Part shown: piece after piece, positions 15,581-24,203 of the stretch
Layout: each line of letters starts with the position of its first letter
Position numbering within the stretch: position 1 is the first letter of the stretch
Source of the DNA: an uncultured Clostridia bacterium
Lineage (GTDB): Bacteria > Bacillota > Clostridia > TANB77 > CAG-508
DNA length: 48,862 nucleotides
NCBI GenBank assembly: GCA_934177725.1
Contig: CAKPPO010000013.1
Location: 1-48,862 of the forward strand
Reading direction: 5' to 3'
Translations under genes and position numbers: made by a program
The notes under the pieces: model-generated
What the model was told of the DNA's origin: nothing
The model's input: only the letters and a program-made list of their open reading frames with translations
Databases searched by the model: none

Positions 15581-16153
15581 ATGAAACAGTACACATTACA
15601 AAGTTATTTTAAGAGTCTATGCAATAGCTTTTATATTGCATATGTAGAAGTAAAACGGTTAGAAAGAGAACTGAAAGAAGCAGATTCAACAGTTGAAAAA
15701 GAAAACTTGGAAAATGTAAAAGAAGTATTGAAAATAATGAAAGATACTGAAAGTCCAATTCATAAGTACATTAACTTTAAATCCACAGAGCCAGAGCTGG
15801 AGGCAGAAAAAGTAAGACTAGAACAAATTATTCATCAAAAAGATGAAAAAAGAAAAAATATGAACGAAGAAAATTCGTTTTGGTCTGAATGGATGTGGCA
15901 TTTAGAAAATGAAATTTGGAGAGTTTTATTGAAGATAGAGAGGATGGAGAAAACAATCATTGTTACTTCAAAAGAGGAAGTATATGCACTCATGTTTGTC
16001 TATCGCAGTGAAGGATTAATAACTATATTAAACACCAAAGAACAATATTTAGAACCTTTCCCAAAGAGCGATAAAGTCTGTTGCGACTTTTTAAAAGTTT
16101 ATTTGAGTAAAAATGAGGAAAAAATGAAAGAATTTTGCGAAGAAAATATCTAA
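15581..16153 (+). CDS. Unrecognised 190-aa coiled-coil protein
   Basis: I do not recognise this family. The ATG at 15581 follows GGAGG by 5 bp; a TTG at 15566 lies before that site. The N-terminal half is a long charged helix (about residues 20-105, rich in E, K and L: KRLERELKEADSTVEKENLE) with coiled-coil character. A short Trp-rich helix follows (SFWSEWMWHLENEIWRVLL), then a small alpha/beta C-terminal part (EEVYALMFVYRSEGLITIL). No signal peptide is present. It is monocistronic with its own promoter and terminator and has the GC-richer codon style of the other two orphan genes. Confidence 0.78.
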   Translation: MKQYTLQSYFKSLCNSFYIAYVEVKRLERELKEADSTVEKENLENVKEVLKIMKDTESPIHKYINFKSTEPELEAEKVRLEQIIHQKDEKRKNMNEENSFWSEWMWHLENEIWRVLLKIERMEKTIIVTSKEEVYALMFVYRSEGLITILNTKEQYLEPFPKSDKVCCDFLKVYLSKNEEKMKEFCEENI

Positions 16154-16156
16154 CCT

Positions 16157-16198
16157 AAAACACCATTTGCATTTAAATAAGTGCAGATGGTGTTTTTA
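16157..16198 (+). terminator. Terminator after the 190-aa protein gene
   Basis: AAAACACCAT and TGCA pair with TGCA and ATGGTGTTTTT, with one bulged position, followed by T residues. Confidence 0.85.
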
Positions 16199-16210
16199 TG
16201 TGCACTCCAT

Positions 16211-16248
16211 TGGGGACGTTTCCTTTTGGTTAATCTGTCCCTTTTGGT
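16211..16248. repeat. GGGGACG element, partial copy A
   Basis: TGGGGACGTTTCC followed by TTTTGGTTAATCTGTCCC. The inner part (ACCAAAAGGGACAGATTAACC on the other strand) recurs inverted inside the element at 28828-28961, at 28872-28898. It has one end only, so it is a fragment of the same repeat family. It lies between the ends of two converging genes. Confidence 0.75.
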
Positions 16249-16274
16249 GTGTCTAACTAAAAGTTCTTAATATA

Positions 16275-17768
16275 TCAAAATTTTAAATCAGATTTAACAA
16301 GACCTTTGAATAAGGCGACAATTATAAAATAAAAAACAACAAATAATAAAATTTGTATAATTAACTCAAAAATAGAATTGCAGTAAAAATTTCTAACAAT
16401 AAGATTTAATAAAATAATAGCTAATCCAGGTTTAAAAATCCAATTAACAAAATCAATTTTAACTTTAGTTTCTTTTATTAATAATCCTAAACTAACAAGA
16501 CCATTAAAAATTTCGCTTACAAATAAAACAATAATATATCCTTTAATTCCTTGTATAGGAAGTAAAAAATAAATTAAAGTAACACTAGTTAATAAGTCTA
16601 AAATATTAATTCCCATAACAGAAACTTGTTTATCAAGTCCTTTTAAAATTCCATCAACAATATTATCTACATACATAAGAACAATTAAAGGAGATAAAAC
16701 TTTTATAAAAATGCAAGCACTTTCCTCGTTATAAATATAAAAAGAAAGTTCATCTGAAAAACACCAAAAAATTCCCATAATTAGAAAAGAGAAAATAAAG
16801 CAAAATTTTAAAATTTTACAAATAGCAAAGTTAATTTTTTCATAATTTCTTTTAGCATTTAAATAAGAAAATTCAGGTATAAGAAGCATACTAAAAGAAG
16901 AAATAAAAGTACAAGGAAACATTATAAGAGGCATAGCCATACCATTTACAATACCGTATTTAGACAAAGCGTTTTCGCAAGAAAGTCCAGATTTTTCTAA
17001 ACGAGTAGGTATTAAAATTTGTTTTAAAGTAGAAAGTCCAGATCTAATGTATGAAGTAAAAGCAATAGGAAGAGTTATCTTTAAAATCTGCTTAGTAAAT
17101 GAATTGTTTTTTGATGATATATAATTATTACTTCTAAAATCTCTCTTATAAAAAATAAAAAGAGCAAAGAAAGATAATGCCTCTGAAATACAACTACCCA
17201 GAACAAGGCAAATACATGCTGTTTCAATAGTAGAAGCCGTAAAAATATTCATAAAAAATACAATTAAGCCGATTTTTAAGACTTGTTCAAAAACTTGGCA
17301 AAAAACAGTTTTTTTAACATTGCGAATAGCAGAAAAATATCCATTAATGCTAGAACTCATAGCCAAAAAAGGAAGACTTATTCCCATAATTTGAAGGCAA
17401 ATTGAACTAACTTTTCCATGTAACCAATAATTAGAAATTAAAGGGGCAAGGAAAAATAAAAGTAAAAAAGAAGCAAGGCCAGTAATAAAACTATATATTA
17501 CACATTTTTTAACAGCATTTTTTATATGCTTGTCATTACCAAAAGCAAGTTGCTCTGAAACAATTCTAGAAGTAGCAAGGTGAATACCAGAACTTGCAAA
17601 AGTAACAAAAAGCATATAAACAGACATAATTAAAGAATAGACACCAACTGCTTCACTGCCTATTTTATTAGAAATATATATACCAAAAAACATACCAATA
17701 CTTCTTAAAACTAAAGAAGTAATAGTAAGTAAAATACCATTAAATAAAAATAATTTAACTTTTCTCAA
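16275..17768 (-). CDS. SpoVB/MurJ-like polysaccharide flippase
   Basis: A 497-aa protein with about 14 membrane helices, of the MVF/oligosaccharidyl-lipid flippase group, closest in look to stage V sporulation protein B. N-terminal features are VLRSIGMFFGIYISNKIGSE and GVYSLIMSVYMLFVTFASSG, the typical start of SpoVB-like members. SpoVB is needed for cortex peptidoglycan synthesis in spores; related paralogues flip cell-wall lipid precursors. The start is TTG at 17768 with AGGTGG 4 bp before it. It is divergent from the lysozyme gene at 17928, and the two may share a wall-related role. Confidence 0.85.
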   Translation of the reverse strand: MRKVKLFLFNGILLTITSLVLRSIGMFFGIYISNKIGSEAVGVYSLIMSVYMLFVTFASSGIHLATSRIVSEQLAFGNDKHIKNAVKKCVIYSFITGLASFLLLFFLAPLISNYWLHGKVSSICLQIMGISLPFLAMSSSINGYFSAIRNVKKTVFCQVFEQVLKIGLIVFFMNIFTASTIETACICLVLGSCISEALSFFALFIFYKRDFRSNNYISSKNNSFTKQILKITLPIAFTSYIRSGLSTLKQILIPTRLEKSGLSCENALSKYGIVNGMAMPLIMFPCTFISSFSMLLIPEFSYLNAKRNYEKINFAICKILKFCFIFSFLIMGIFWCFSDELSFYIYNEESACIFIKVLSPLIVLMYVDNIVDGILKGLDKQVSVMGINILDLLTSVTLIYFLLPIQGIKGYIIVLFVSEIFNGLVSLGLLIKETKVKIDFVNWIFKPGLAIILLNLIVRNFYCNSIFELIIQILLFVVFYFIIVALFKGLVKSDLKF

Positions 17769-17823
17769 AAAACCACCTAGCTAATTTTATGAATCCAAAA
17801 TTAAAAAATGACGGATTTTTTTA

Positions 17824-17851
17824 CTGTTTTTGGGGCCGGAGCAAAAAACAG
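17824..17851. repeat. GGGGACG element, collapsed copy B
   Basis: CTGTTTTTGGGGCCGGAGC followed by AAAAAACAG. The outer CTGTTTTT/AAAAAACAG arms match those of the palindrome at 24128-24203, but the middle is deleted and the core is GGGGCCGGAGC instead of GGGGACGGAGC. It sits in the divergent intergenic region between the flippase and lysozyme genes. Confidence 0.7.
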
Positions 17852-17927
17852 AAATAATAGATATGTGCAATCACCAAAATCACTTTATTTTTATAAAATA
17901 TATAAATTATAAAAAAGAGGTGAGAGT

Positions 17928-19160
17928 ATGAAAAATATTAGGAAAATGATTATCAGTTTTCTTGTAGTAGTTACAATGCCAATGTACATATTGATAGCAC
18001 CAGTTTATGCGTTTGGACCATCAAGTTCTAATATATATGATGGTATTGATGTAAGTGGATGGCAAGGAAATATAGATTATAGTGAGGTAGCAAGTAGCGG
18101 AATTGAAATTGTATATATGAAAGCAAGTGAAGGAACAAGTTTTGTTGATCCATATTTTAATCAAAATTATACAAATGCAAAAGCAAATGGGTTAAAAGTA
18201 GGATTTTATCATTATTTAACTGCAAGGAGTAACTCAGAGGCAGTAGCACAAGCTAACTTTTTTGTTTCAACTATTTCTGGTATGATACCAGATTGCAGAT
18301 TAGCTATGGATTTTGAAAGTTTTGGTAGTTTAAGTGCAGAAGAAATTAACGAAATAGGGCTAACATTCATGCAAACCGTAGAAAGTTTAAGTGGTAAAGA
18401 AATGGTTATTTATAGTGATACAAGCAATGCTTCAAATATATTTGGAGGAGGTCTTACAAACTATCCGTTATGGGTAGCACAATATGAGGTAGAAGAACCT
18501 ACACCAAATGGAAATTGGGATAGTTGGGTAGGATGGCAATATACAGATGCAGGAGAAATATCTGGAATAAATGGATATGTAGATAGAGATAGATTTACAG
18601 ATGGAATACTTTTAAATGAAAATTCAGAGGTTCCATTACCAGATAATACAAATAAACCATCGGCAGGAGGAACAACAACTATAACAATACAAAGAGGTCA
18701 AACATTAAGTGGAATTGCCTTGGAATACAACACAACTGTGCAGATACTTGTACAATTAAACAATATAGCAAATCCAAATTTAATTTATGCAGGTTCAACG
18801 CTAATAGTGCCAAGTGGAGAGACTCCAATAGATACAGATGGAAATTCAACTTCAGGTCAGACAATTTATGTTGTTCAAAGGGGAGATACTTTAAATAAAA
18901 TAGCAGCAGAATTTGGAACAACAGCAAGAGCAATAGCAGTGGAAAACAATATTAGAAATATAAATTTAATATATGTTGGCCAAAGACTAATAATTCCTAC
19001 TAATAGATATGACCTAAATCATACACTATATAAAATACAATGGGGAGATACACTATGGTCAATTTCAAGAAGATATGGAGTGCCAATTGCAACAATAGTA
19101 AGACTAAATAGAATTCAAAATCCAAATTTAATATATGCTGGCAGTACAATTAGAATATAG
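17928..19160 (+). CDS. GH25 lysozyme with three LysM repeats
   Basis: A 410-aa secreted muramidase cutting the MurNAc-GlcNAc bond of peptidoglycan. A signal peptide ends near residue 28 (hydrophobic SFLVVVTMPMYILIAPVYA). The GH25 domain (about 35-230) shows GIDVSGWQG, YMKASEG, GFYHYL and the catalytic acidic pair in LAMDFES, then PLWVAQY and a closing DRDRF. Three LysM modules follow, at about 245-290, 307-353 and 363-410. Each has a xxGDTLxxIAxxxxT and NPNLIYAGxxLxIP pattern. LysM anchors the enzyme to peptidoglycan. RBS AAAGAGGTG precedes the ATG. Confidence 0.95.
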   Translation: MKNIRKMIISFLVVVTMPMYILIAPVYAFGPSSSNIYDGIDVSGWQGNIDYSEVASSGIEIVYMKASEGTSFVDPYFNQNYTNAKANGLKVGFYHYLTARSNSEAVAQANFFVSTISGMIPDCRLAMDFESFGSLSAEEINEIGLTFMQTVESLSGKEMVIYSDTSNASNIFGGGLTNYPLWVAQYEVEEPTPNGNWDSWVGWQYTDAGEISGINGYVDRDRFTDGILLNENSEVPLPDNTNKPSAGGTTTITIQRGQTLSGIALEYNTTVQILVQLNNIANPNLIYAGSTLIVPSGETPIDTDGNSTSGQTIYVVQRGDTLNKIAAEFGTTARAIAVENNIRNINLIYVGQRLIIPTNRYDLNHTLYKIQWGDTLWSISRRYGVPIATIVRLNRIQNPNLIYAGSTIRI

Positions 19161-19221
19161 CAAGCACAAAACGACATATAACGACATAAAATATAATATA
19201 TAACATGAAAGTAGGTGCAAT

Positions 19222-19965
19222 ATGAAAGAAGTATTAAAAGTTAAAAATATATCAAAGATATATCAAGCAGAAAATGGCGAAGTTGAAGCGGTAAGAGATG
19301 TTAGTTTTAGTGTGGAAGAGGGCGAATTTGTTAGTTTAATTGGACCGAGTGGATGTGGCAAGTCTACTGTGCTTTCTATTATTGCAGGGCTAGAAGAAAA
19401 GACCTCAGGAGATATTGAAATAGACGGACAGATAGGCTATATGCTTCAAAAAGATAGCTTGCTTGAATGGCTTACAATTTATAAAAATGTGTTATTTGGA
19501 TTAGAAATTAAAAACATAAAAACCACAGAGAATGTAAAATATGTGGAAAACTTACTTAAGAAATACAATTTATATGAATTTAAAGACAAATATCCAAATC
19601 AATTATCTGGAGGAATGAGGCAAAGGGCAGCTTTAATTAGAACTTTAGCAATAAAACCCAAAATATTACTATTAGACGAGGCATTTTCAGCTTTAGATTA
19701 TCAAACAAGAATAATGGTTACCAAAGATATTTATGATATTTTGAAAAACGAGCATATTACGGCACTAATTGTAACACATGATATTTCAGAAGCAATAAGT
19801 ATGTCAGACAGAGTAATTGTATTATCTAATAGACCTGCTGTTGTTAAAGAAATTCATACAATAGACTTTGAAATGGAAAATAGAACACCATTAAATTGTA
19901 GAGAAAGTCCAAAGTTTAGTAAATACTTTGATACTATATGGAAAGGACTGAATGTACATGAATAA
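19222..19965 (+). CDS. ABC transporter ATPase, SsuB/TauB/ThiZ type
   Basis: A 247-aa ATPase of the nitrate/sulfonate/taurine/pyrimidine importer family. Walker A GPSGCGKST is at residues 41-49, the Q-loop in GYMLQKDSLLEW, signature LSGGMRQR near 132-139 and Walker B ILLLDEAFSALD near 152-163, with the H-loop TALIVTHD. It overlaps the permease gene by 14 bp. The substrate-binding protein lies apart at 23119. Substrate (sulfonate, HMP-type thiamine precursor or other) cannot be assigned from the ATPase. Confidence 0.93.
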   Translation: MKEVLKVKNISKIYQAENGEVEAVRDVSFSVEEGEFVSLIGPSGCGKSTVLSIIAGLEEKTSGDIEIDGQIGYMLQKDSLLEWLTIYKNVLFGLEIKNIKTTENVKYVENLLKKYNLYEFKDKYPNQLSGGMRQRAALIRTLAIKPKILLLDEAFSALDYQTRIMVTKDIYDILKNEHITALIVTHDISEAISMSDRVIVLSNRPAVVKEIHTIDFEMENRTPLNCRESPKFSKYFDTIWKGLNVHE

Positions 19966-20759
19966 AGAAAAAACAATGTCAAATGACAGAAGAAAATACT
20001 TAAAAAGAAACAAAACAGAAAAAATTGTTATAAAAATAGTCCAATTTAGCATAGTTATTGGATTAATAGTATTGTGGGAAGTACTAGCCAATAAAGGAAT
20101 TATAGATAGTTTTATTATGAGTCAGCCTAGTAGAATACTAAAAACTTTTCTAAATCTATCACAAAATAATTTGCTAGAACATTTAAAAGTAACTTGTTTA
20201 GAAACCTTAATAGGTTTCTTACTAGGAACATTTTTAGGGGCAATTATAGCAATACTTTTATGGTGGTCTAAATTCTTATCTAAAGTTTCAGAACCATTTT
20301 TAGTAGTATTAAATAGTTTGCCAAAAGTAGCTCTTCGGGCCAGTAATTATTATATGGGTAGGAGCAGGAATGCCAGCAATAATAGTAATGGCACTTGCAA
20401 TATCTTTGATAGTAACAATTTTAGAAATATTAAATGGTTTTTTAAATACCGACAAAGAATTAATAAAAATGGCTCAAACATTTCATGCCAATAAATTTCA
20501 AATACTAACAAGAATAATAATACCTGCAAATAAACATACATTTTTCAACTCATTAAAAGTAAACATAGGATTATCTTTAGTAGGTGTAATAACAGGGGAA
20601 TTTTTAGTATCAAAAGCAGGACTTGGATATTTAATAGTATATGGAGGGCAAGTATTCCAATTAGACTTAGTAATGACAAGTGTTATAATACTTGCAGTTG
20701 TGGCATATTTAATGTATCAAGCAGTAGTAATTCTTGAAAAAATATTTGTAAAAAGATAA
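19952..20759 (+). pseudogene. SsuC-type ABC permease gene with a one-base insertion
   Basis: The first frame encodes four membrane segments and the start of the family's EAA-type loop, up to NSLPKVAL near 20335. One base later the other frame continues GPVIIIWVGAGMPAIIVMAL to the end at 20759. Deleting the single C at 20336 (CTT-C-GGG) restores a continuous protein of about 268 residues, the usual length for this family, with the diagnostic LPKVALGPVIIIW. As written, translation ends early near 20494 and the importer would be dead. The rest of the gene shows no other damage, so the event is recent or a sequence error. The start may be 19952 or the ATG at 19958. Confidence 0.88.
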
Positions 20760-20768
20760 AAGTTCAAA

Positions 20769-21050
20769 GGACAATTGGGGACGGGTCACTTTTGTCCTTT
20801 ATATAATTTTGACTAATATAATAAAAACATATGAATTTTCAAAAAATGCTCGTTCAAGCTAAGTTACGCAGAAATTATAAGCGAAATTTGTGGCACCCTT
20901 CCATTAGAAATGAACTCTTTCCACAAATTTCTTAATAATTTCTAGCTTACTTACTTTCAATGCGCTTTTTTTTCAAATTAATATGTTTTTATTTTTTATT
21001 ATAATTATTACTTTATGTAAAGGACAAAAGTGACCCGTCCCCAATTGTCC
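20769..21050. mobile_element. 282-bp MITE-like element with perfect 33-bp terminal inverted repeats
   Basis: The first 33 bp (GGACAATTGGGGACGGGTCA then CTTTTGTCCTTTA) are the exact reverse complement of the last 33 bp. Internally, further blocks also pair: the ATGAATTTTCAAAAAA region with TTTTTTTTCAAATTAAT, AAGCTAAGTTACG with its counterpart near 20940, and AAATTTGTGG with CCACAAATTT. The whole element can therefore fold into one long imperfect hairpin. It has no coding capacity. It lies between the stop of the ssuC-like gene and the terminator of the M29 gene. I could not see a clear target-site duplication. Family: REP/MITE-like elements with GGGGACG ends. Confidence 0.85.
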
Positions 21051-21054
21051 GTAA

Positions 21055-21084
21055 AAAAGGAGATTCCATTTGGAATCTCCTTTT
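21055..21084 (-). terminator. Terminator of the M29 aminopeptidase gene
   Basis: AAAAGGAGATTCCA pairs perfectly with TGGAATCTCCTTTT over 2 nt, directly after the minus-strand stop codon and abutting the MITE. Confidence 0.9.
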
Positions 21085-21089
21085 AAAGA

Positions 21090-22928
21090 TTACATACCTT
21101 CTATGTTTAGCTTTTCTGTTCCTTTAAGAACAAACTTACCATTTTGAATGATAGGAATACGTTCTTTTCCAATTGCTACAATGTCACCTAATTCATAGTA
21201 TGGAATTGTGATATCTGTGTGGCAACCAAAATAAGAATTTTCATCTCTTTTAATAGAAATTTCATTATCTTTAGCAATAACTTCTTTTCCATCTGGATTA
21301 AATACCTTTGTATCTTCATCCATAGAATAGCAAGTATCTCCAAATGCAAAGTGTGGACCAGTTTTTTCTGCAATAAGAATATCAAGCTTGTCATTAATTT
21401 TGTACTTGTTTCCCATTACATATGCAAGAGTATTAGTACCAATTGCAAACTCGCCCATGGGTAAAGTAGGGTGGTCAAAAAGTAAATGCTCATTAATGTA
21501 TTCATCATTTTCCTTTTTAGTAGGATAGTTGTTACAACTATATTCTTTTATAAACCCGTCTTCTATTTTAAGCATTAAGTCTACAAACTTCCAGCCATTA
21601 AGGTAAATTTCAGATACATGAAGAGTTCCGTTAGTGCCTTTTAATACAGGGCTAGTAAATACTTCACCGACTGGTACATTTACATCAGCAGTACAATTTT
21701 CAAATTTTGACTCTTTAGTAGGGTCATTTAACTTGGCAAGGCAAACAGTTAAATCTGTTTTATTAGAACCTCTTCCAGTTACATGGACTGAATCAGAATA
21801 ATCAAGAACATCAATGATATTTTGGTGAATTTTCTCGTACTTATCATTATCCAGAGTATTAATAACAATGGTGTCATCAAAAATTTTCTCAAAATCTTTA
21901 CCAATTTCAGGGCAAGGATATGAAATGATAGTGAAAGAAGTATCTTTTCGTATTCCATTCATATAAAGGACAGAGTATTTTGAAGAAAAACTGCTATTTA
22001 GTTTAGCTAAATTAGCATCTTTTACAAATACTTCTGAACCATTTTGCGGAACAAAACGATTCTCACCAAAACTTTCAATGTAAATAGAACCTGCACATTT
22101 AGCAAGGACATCAGAATGTTTTTTCAAGTGCTCTTCAAAACAAGAAAGATAATTTCTTACATATTCATCTGTAAGGTAAAAATTGTAGTCATATCTGTGA
22201 TTGTAGGATAACTGCTTATCAAAATCAGAATTATCCATTAATCTAAGAATGACACTAAATTTACCATCCAAAAGAACATAAATTTCTTTGACAACTTTTT
22301 CGAAACCTATAGGGAAAAATAGACAAACATAGTCTTTATTACTGATGTCTACGCCACCTTTACCCATCTTGTTAAATCCCCTTATGAAAGAATTAATTGT
22401 ACATTCAGCAATTTCGGTAATTTTTGAATCATCTAACTTATTAAAATAATCAACTATTTGTATATGATTTTTAGTAATGTTGTATCCATAAGAATACAAA
22501 TAGTTATAAGTGTTTAAGTTAGATTCAAAGATAATTCTTCGAATGCAATTGTTAACTAAAATTCGGCTTTGAATAGTTTTACCTGTTGTCCAAGCCACAT
22601 CACTATAAAACTTTAGTATGACTGTCTTTAAAGAATCTAATGAGTCTTCAGAAAGTGCCTGTAAGACAGAATCTAAAAACAACAAGTTTCTTTTGCAAGA
22701 TTCATCATTTTTCTGACAGAAGTTAGGATAAAAATTTAATACTTTATAAGCTAACATATTGTAAACTTTTTCTTCTTCAGAAGAATTTTGGCGAAGAATA
22801 TCGCTTGAATAAAATTCTTGCATTTTTTCCTGAAAGCCTTCTAACTGTTCTAATGTAAGCTCTTCTAAACTTGTGTGGTATACCTCCTTATAAAAGCTTT
22901 TTACTTCCTTAATAAAGTTAGTAATCAT
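21090..22928 (-). CDS. M29 family aminopeptidase with an N-terminal extension
   Basis: A 612-aa metallopeptidase of the AmpS/AmpT type (M29). Conserved C-terminal elements are visible in order: HVTGRGSNKTDL, the metal-ligand Glu in VPVGEVFTSP, then FVDLMLKI, the second Glu in LPMGEFAIGTN, and His residues in EKTGPHFAFGDT and CHTDITIPY. Typical M29 enzymes are about 410 aa. Here some 200 N-terminal residues are added, forming a mostly helical region without signal peptide. Similar long 'leucyl aminopeptidase' homologues occur in Clostridia. RBS AGGAGG lies upstream of the start. It runs opposite to the flanking ABC transporter genes and interrupts their order. Confidence 0.88.
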   Translation of the reverse strand: MITNFIKEVKSFYKEVYHTSLEELTLEQLEGFQEKMQEFYSSDILRQNSSEEEKVYNMLAYKVLNFYPNFCQKNDESCKRNLLFLDSVLQALSEDSLDSLKTVILKFYSDVAWTTGKTIQSRILVNNCIRRIIFESNLNTYNYLYSYGYNITKNHIQIVDYFNKLDDSKITEIAECTINSFIRGFNKMGKGGVDISNKDYVCLFFPIGFEKVVKEIYVLLDGKFSVILRLMDNSDFDKQLSYNHRYDYNFYLTDEYVRNYLSCFEEHLKKHSDVLAKCAGSIYIESFGENRFVPQNGSEVFVKDANLAKLNSSFSSKYSVLYMNGIRKDTSFTIISYPCPEIGKDFEKIFDDTIVINTLDNDKYEKIHQNIIDVLDYSDSVHVTGRGSNKTDLTVCLAKLNDPTKESKFENCTADVNVPVGEVFTSPVLKGTNGTLHVSEIYLNGWKFVDLMLKIEDGFIKEYSCNNYPTKKENDEYINEHLLFDHPTLPMGEFAIGTNTLAYVMGNKYKINDKLDILIAEKTGPHFAFGDTCYSMDEDTKVFNPDGKEVIAKDNEISIKRDENSYFGCHTDITIPYYELGDIVAIGKERIPIIQNGKFVLKGTEKLNIEGM

Positions 22929-23118
22929 ATATTTTTCCTCCTATATTTTTTCTTTTGCTTTAGAATAAAAAGAGTATATCATAAGATTACATAAATATCA
23001 ATGATTTCTAAATTTTTAAGCCCGTCCCTAAAATTTAAATTATCACAATTAAACAAGCAAAAGAATAAAATATAACATAATGTTTTTACATTCAAAATAA
23101 AGAGAAAGGGGAATAAAG

Positions 23119-24129
23119 ATGAAAAAATATTTTATCATCGCAATTGTAATTATACTTGTAGCTGTAGGACTTATTTGTTACTTTACTACAAGGGATAATT
23201 CAAAAGAAGTAGCACTTCAAAAGGTAAGAGTAAATGAAGTAACAAGATCAGTTTTTTATGCACCTCAATATGTAGCAATAGCTAAAGGATTTATGGGGGA
23301 AGAAGGTTTAGAAGTAGAATTAACAACAGGCCAAGGAGCAGACAAAGTTATGACTGCAGTTTTAGCAAATCAAAGTGACATAGGTTTTGCAGGACCAGAA
23401 GCAAGTATATACGTATATAACGAAGGAAAAGAAGATTATTGTGAAGTGTTTGCACAATTAACACAAAAAGATGGATCTTTTTTAGTTTCAAGAGAAAAAA
23501 CAGATAATTTTAGTTGGCAAGATTTAAAAGGAAAAACAATTATACCAGGAAGAAAAGGTGGAGTTCCATACATGACATTTGAATATGTATTAAAGAAAAA
23601 TGGACTAAACCCTCAAACAGATTTAGTATTAGATGATAGTATAAAATTTGACTTAATGGCAGGAGCATTTTCAGGAGGAACAGCAGACTATGTAACACTA
23701 TTTGAGCCTACAGCAACAATGACTCAAAATGCTGGAAAAGGTTATGTTGTAGCATCTGTTGGAGAAGCTTCTGGAGAAATACCATATACAGCATATTTTG
23801 CTAAAAAGAGTTACATTAAAAATAATAGTGAACTAATTCAAAAATTTACAAATGCAATATATAAAGGACAAAAATGGGTAGAGGAACATAGTATGAAAGA
23901 AGTTGCAGAAGCAATAAAAGGTTTCTTCCCAGATACAGATGTAGAATTATTAGCAAGTGTATTACAAAGCTATAAAGATATAGATGCTTGGAAAACTACA
24001 CCAGTAATGAAAGAAGAATCATATAATTTATTACAAACAGTAATGGAAGAAGCAGGAGAATTAAAACAAAAAGCACCTTTTGATAAAGTAATAAACAATT
24101 CATATGCCGAAAAAGCAATAAAAAAATAA
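23119..24129 (+). CDS. ABC transporter substrate-binding protein, SsuA/NMT1 type
   Basis: A 336-aa periplasmic-type binding protein of the NMT1/THI5-like fold, partner of the ATPase and permease at 19222-20759. A hydrophobic N-terminal segment (about residues 4-23) is followed by the ligand domain. Family features are FYAPQYVAIAKGFMGEEGLEV, DIGFAGPEASIYVY, WQDLKGKTIIPGRKGGVPYM and DYVTLFEPTATM. The Cys at the end of the membrane segment (GLICYF) lacks a small residue before it, so the protein may be anchored by an uncleaved helix rather than by lipid. The ligand is unknown. Confidence 0.9.
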   Translation: MKKYFIIAIVIILVAVGLICYFTTRDNSKEVALQKVRVNEVTRSVFYAPQYVAIAKGFMGEEGLEVELTTGQGADKVMTAVLANQSDIGFAGPEASIYVYNEGKEDYCEVFAQLTQKDGSFLVSREKTDNFSWQDLKGKTIIPGRKGGVPYMTFEYVLKKNGLNPQTDLVLDDSIKFDLMAGAFSGGTADYVTLFEPTATMTQNAGKGYVVASVGEASGEIPYTAYFAKKSYIKNNSELIQKFTNAIYKGQKWVEEHSMKEVAEAIKGFFPDTDVELLASVLQSYKDIDAWKTTPVMKEESYNLLQTVMEEAGELKQKAPFDKVINNSYAEKAIKK

Positions 24130-24203
24130 CTGCTTTTGGGGACGGAGCAAAAAAACAGCTAAAAAAATCTAGCTGTTTTTTTGCTCCGTCCCCAAAAACA
24201 GTT
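24128..24203. repeat. GGGGACGGAGC palindrome acting as a bidirectional terminator
   Basis: AACTG, then TTTTGGGGACGGAGC and an A run with AGCT form one arm. The other arm is the inverse, ending GCTCCGTCCCC, then AAAAACAGTT (one mismatch). The loop is about 6-8 nt. It fits exactly between the stop codon of the binding-protein gene (24127-24129) and the stop codon of the Crp-like gene (24203-24205). It belongs to the same repeat family as the elements at 17824 and 20769 and has been taken on as a terminator. Confidence 0.85.

Noticed and set aside
20350..20541. Minus-strand frame opposite the ssuC-like gene
   Set aside because: Shadow of the permease; low complexity Leu-rich translation and no ribosome site.
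23119..23200. Lipoprotein signal on the SsuA-like protein
   Set aside because: The residue before the candidate Cys is Ile, not a small residue, so the lipobox rule is not met.
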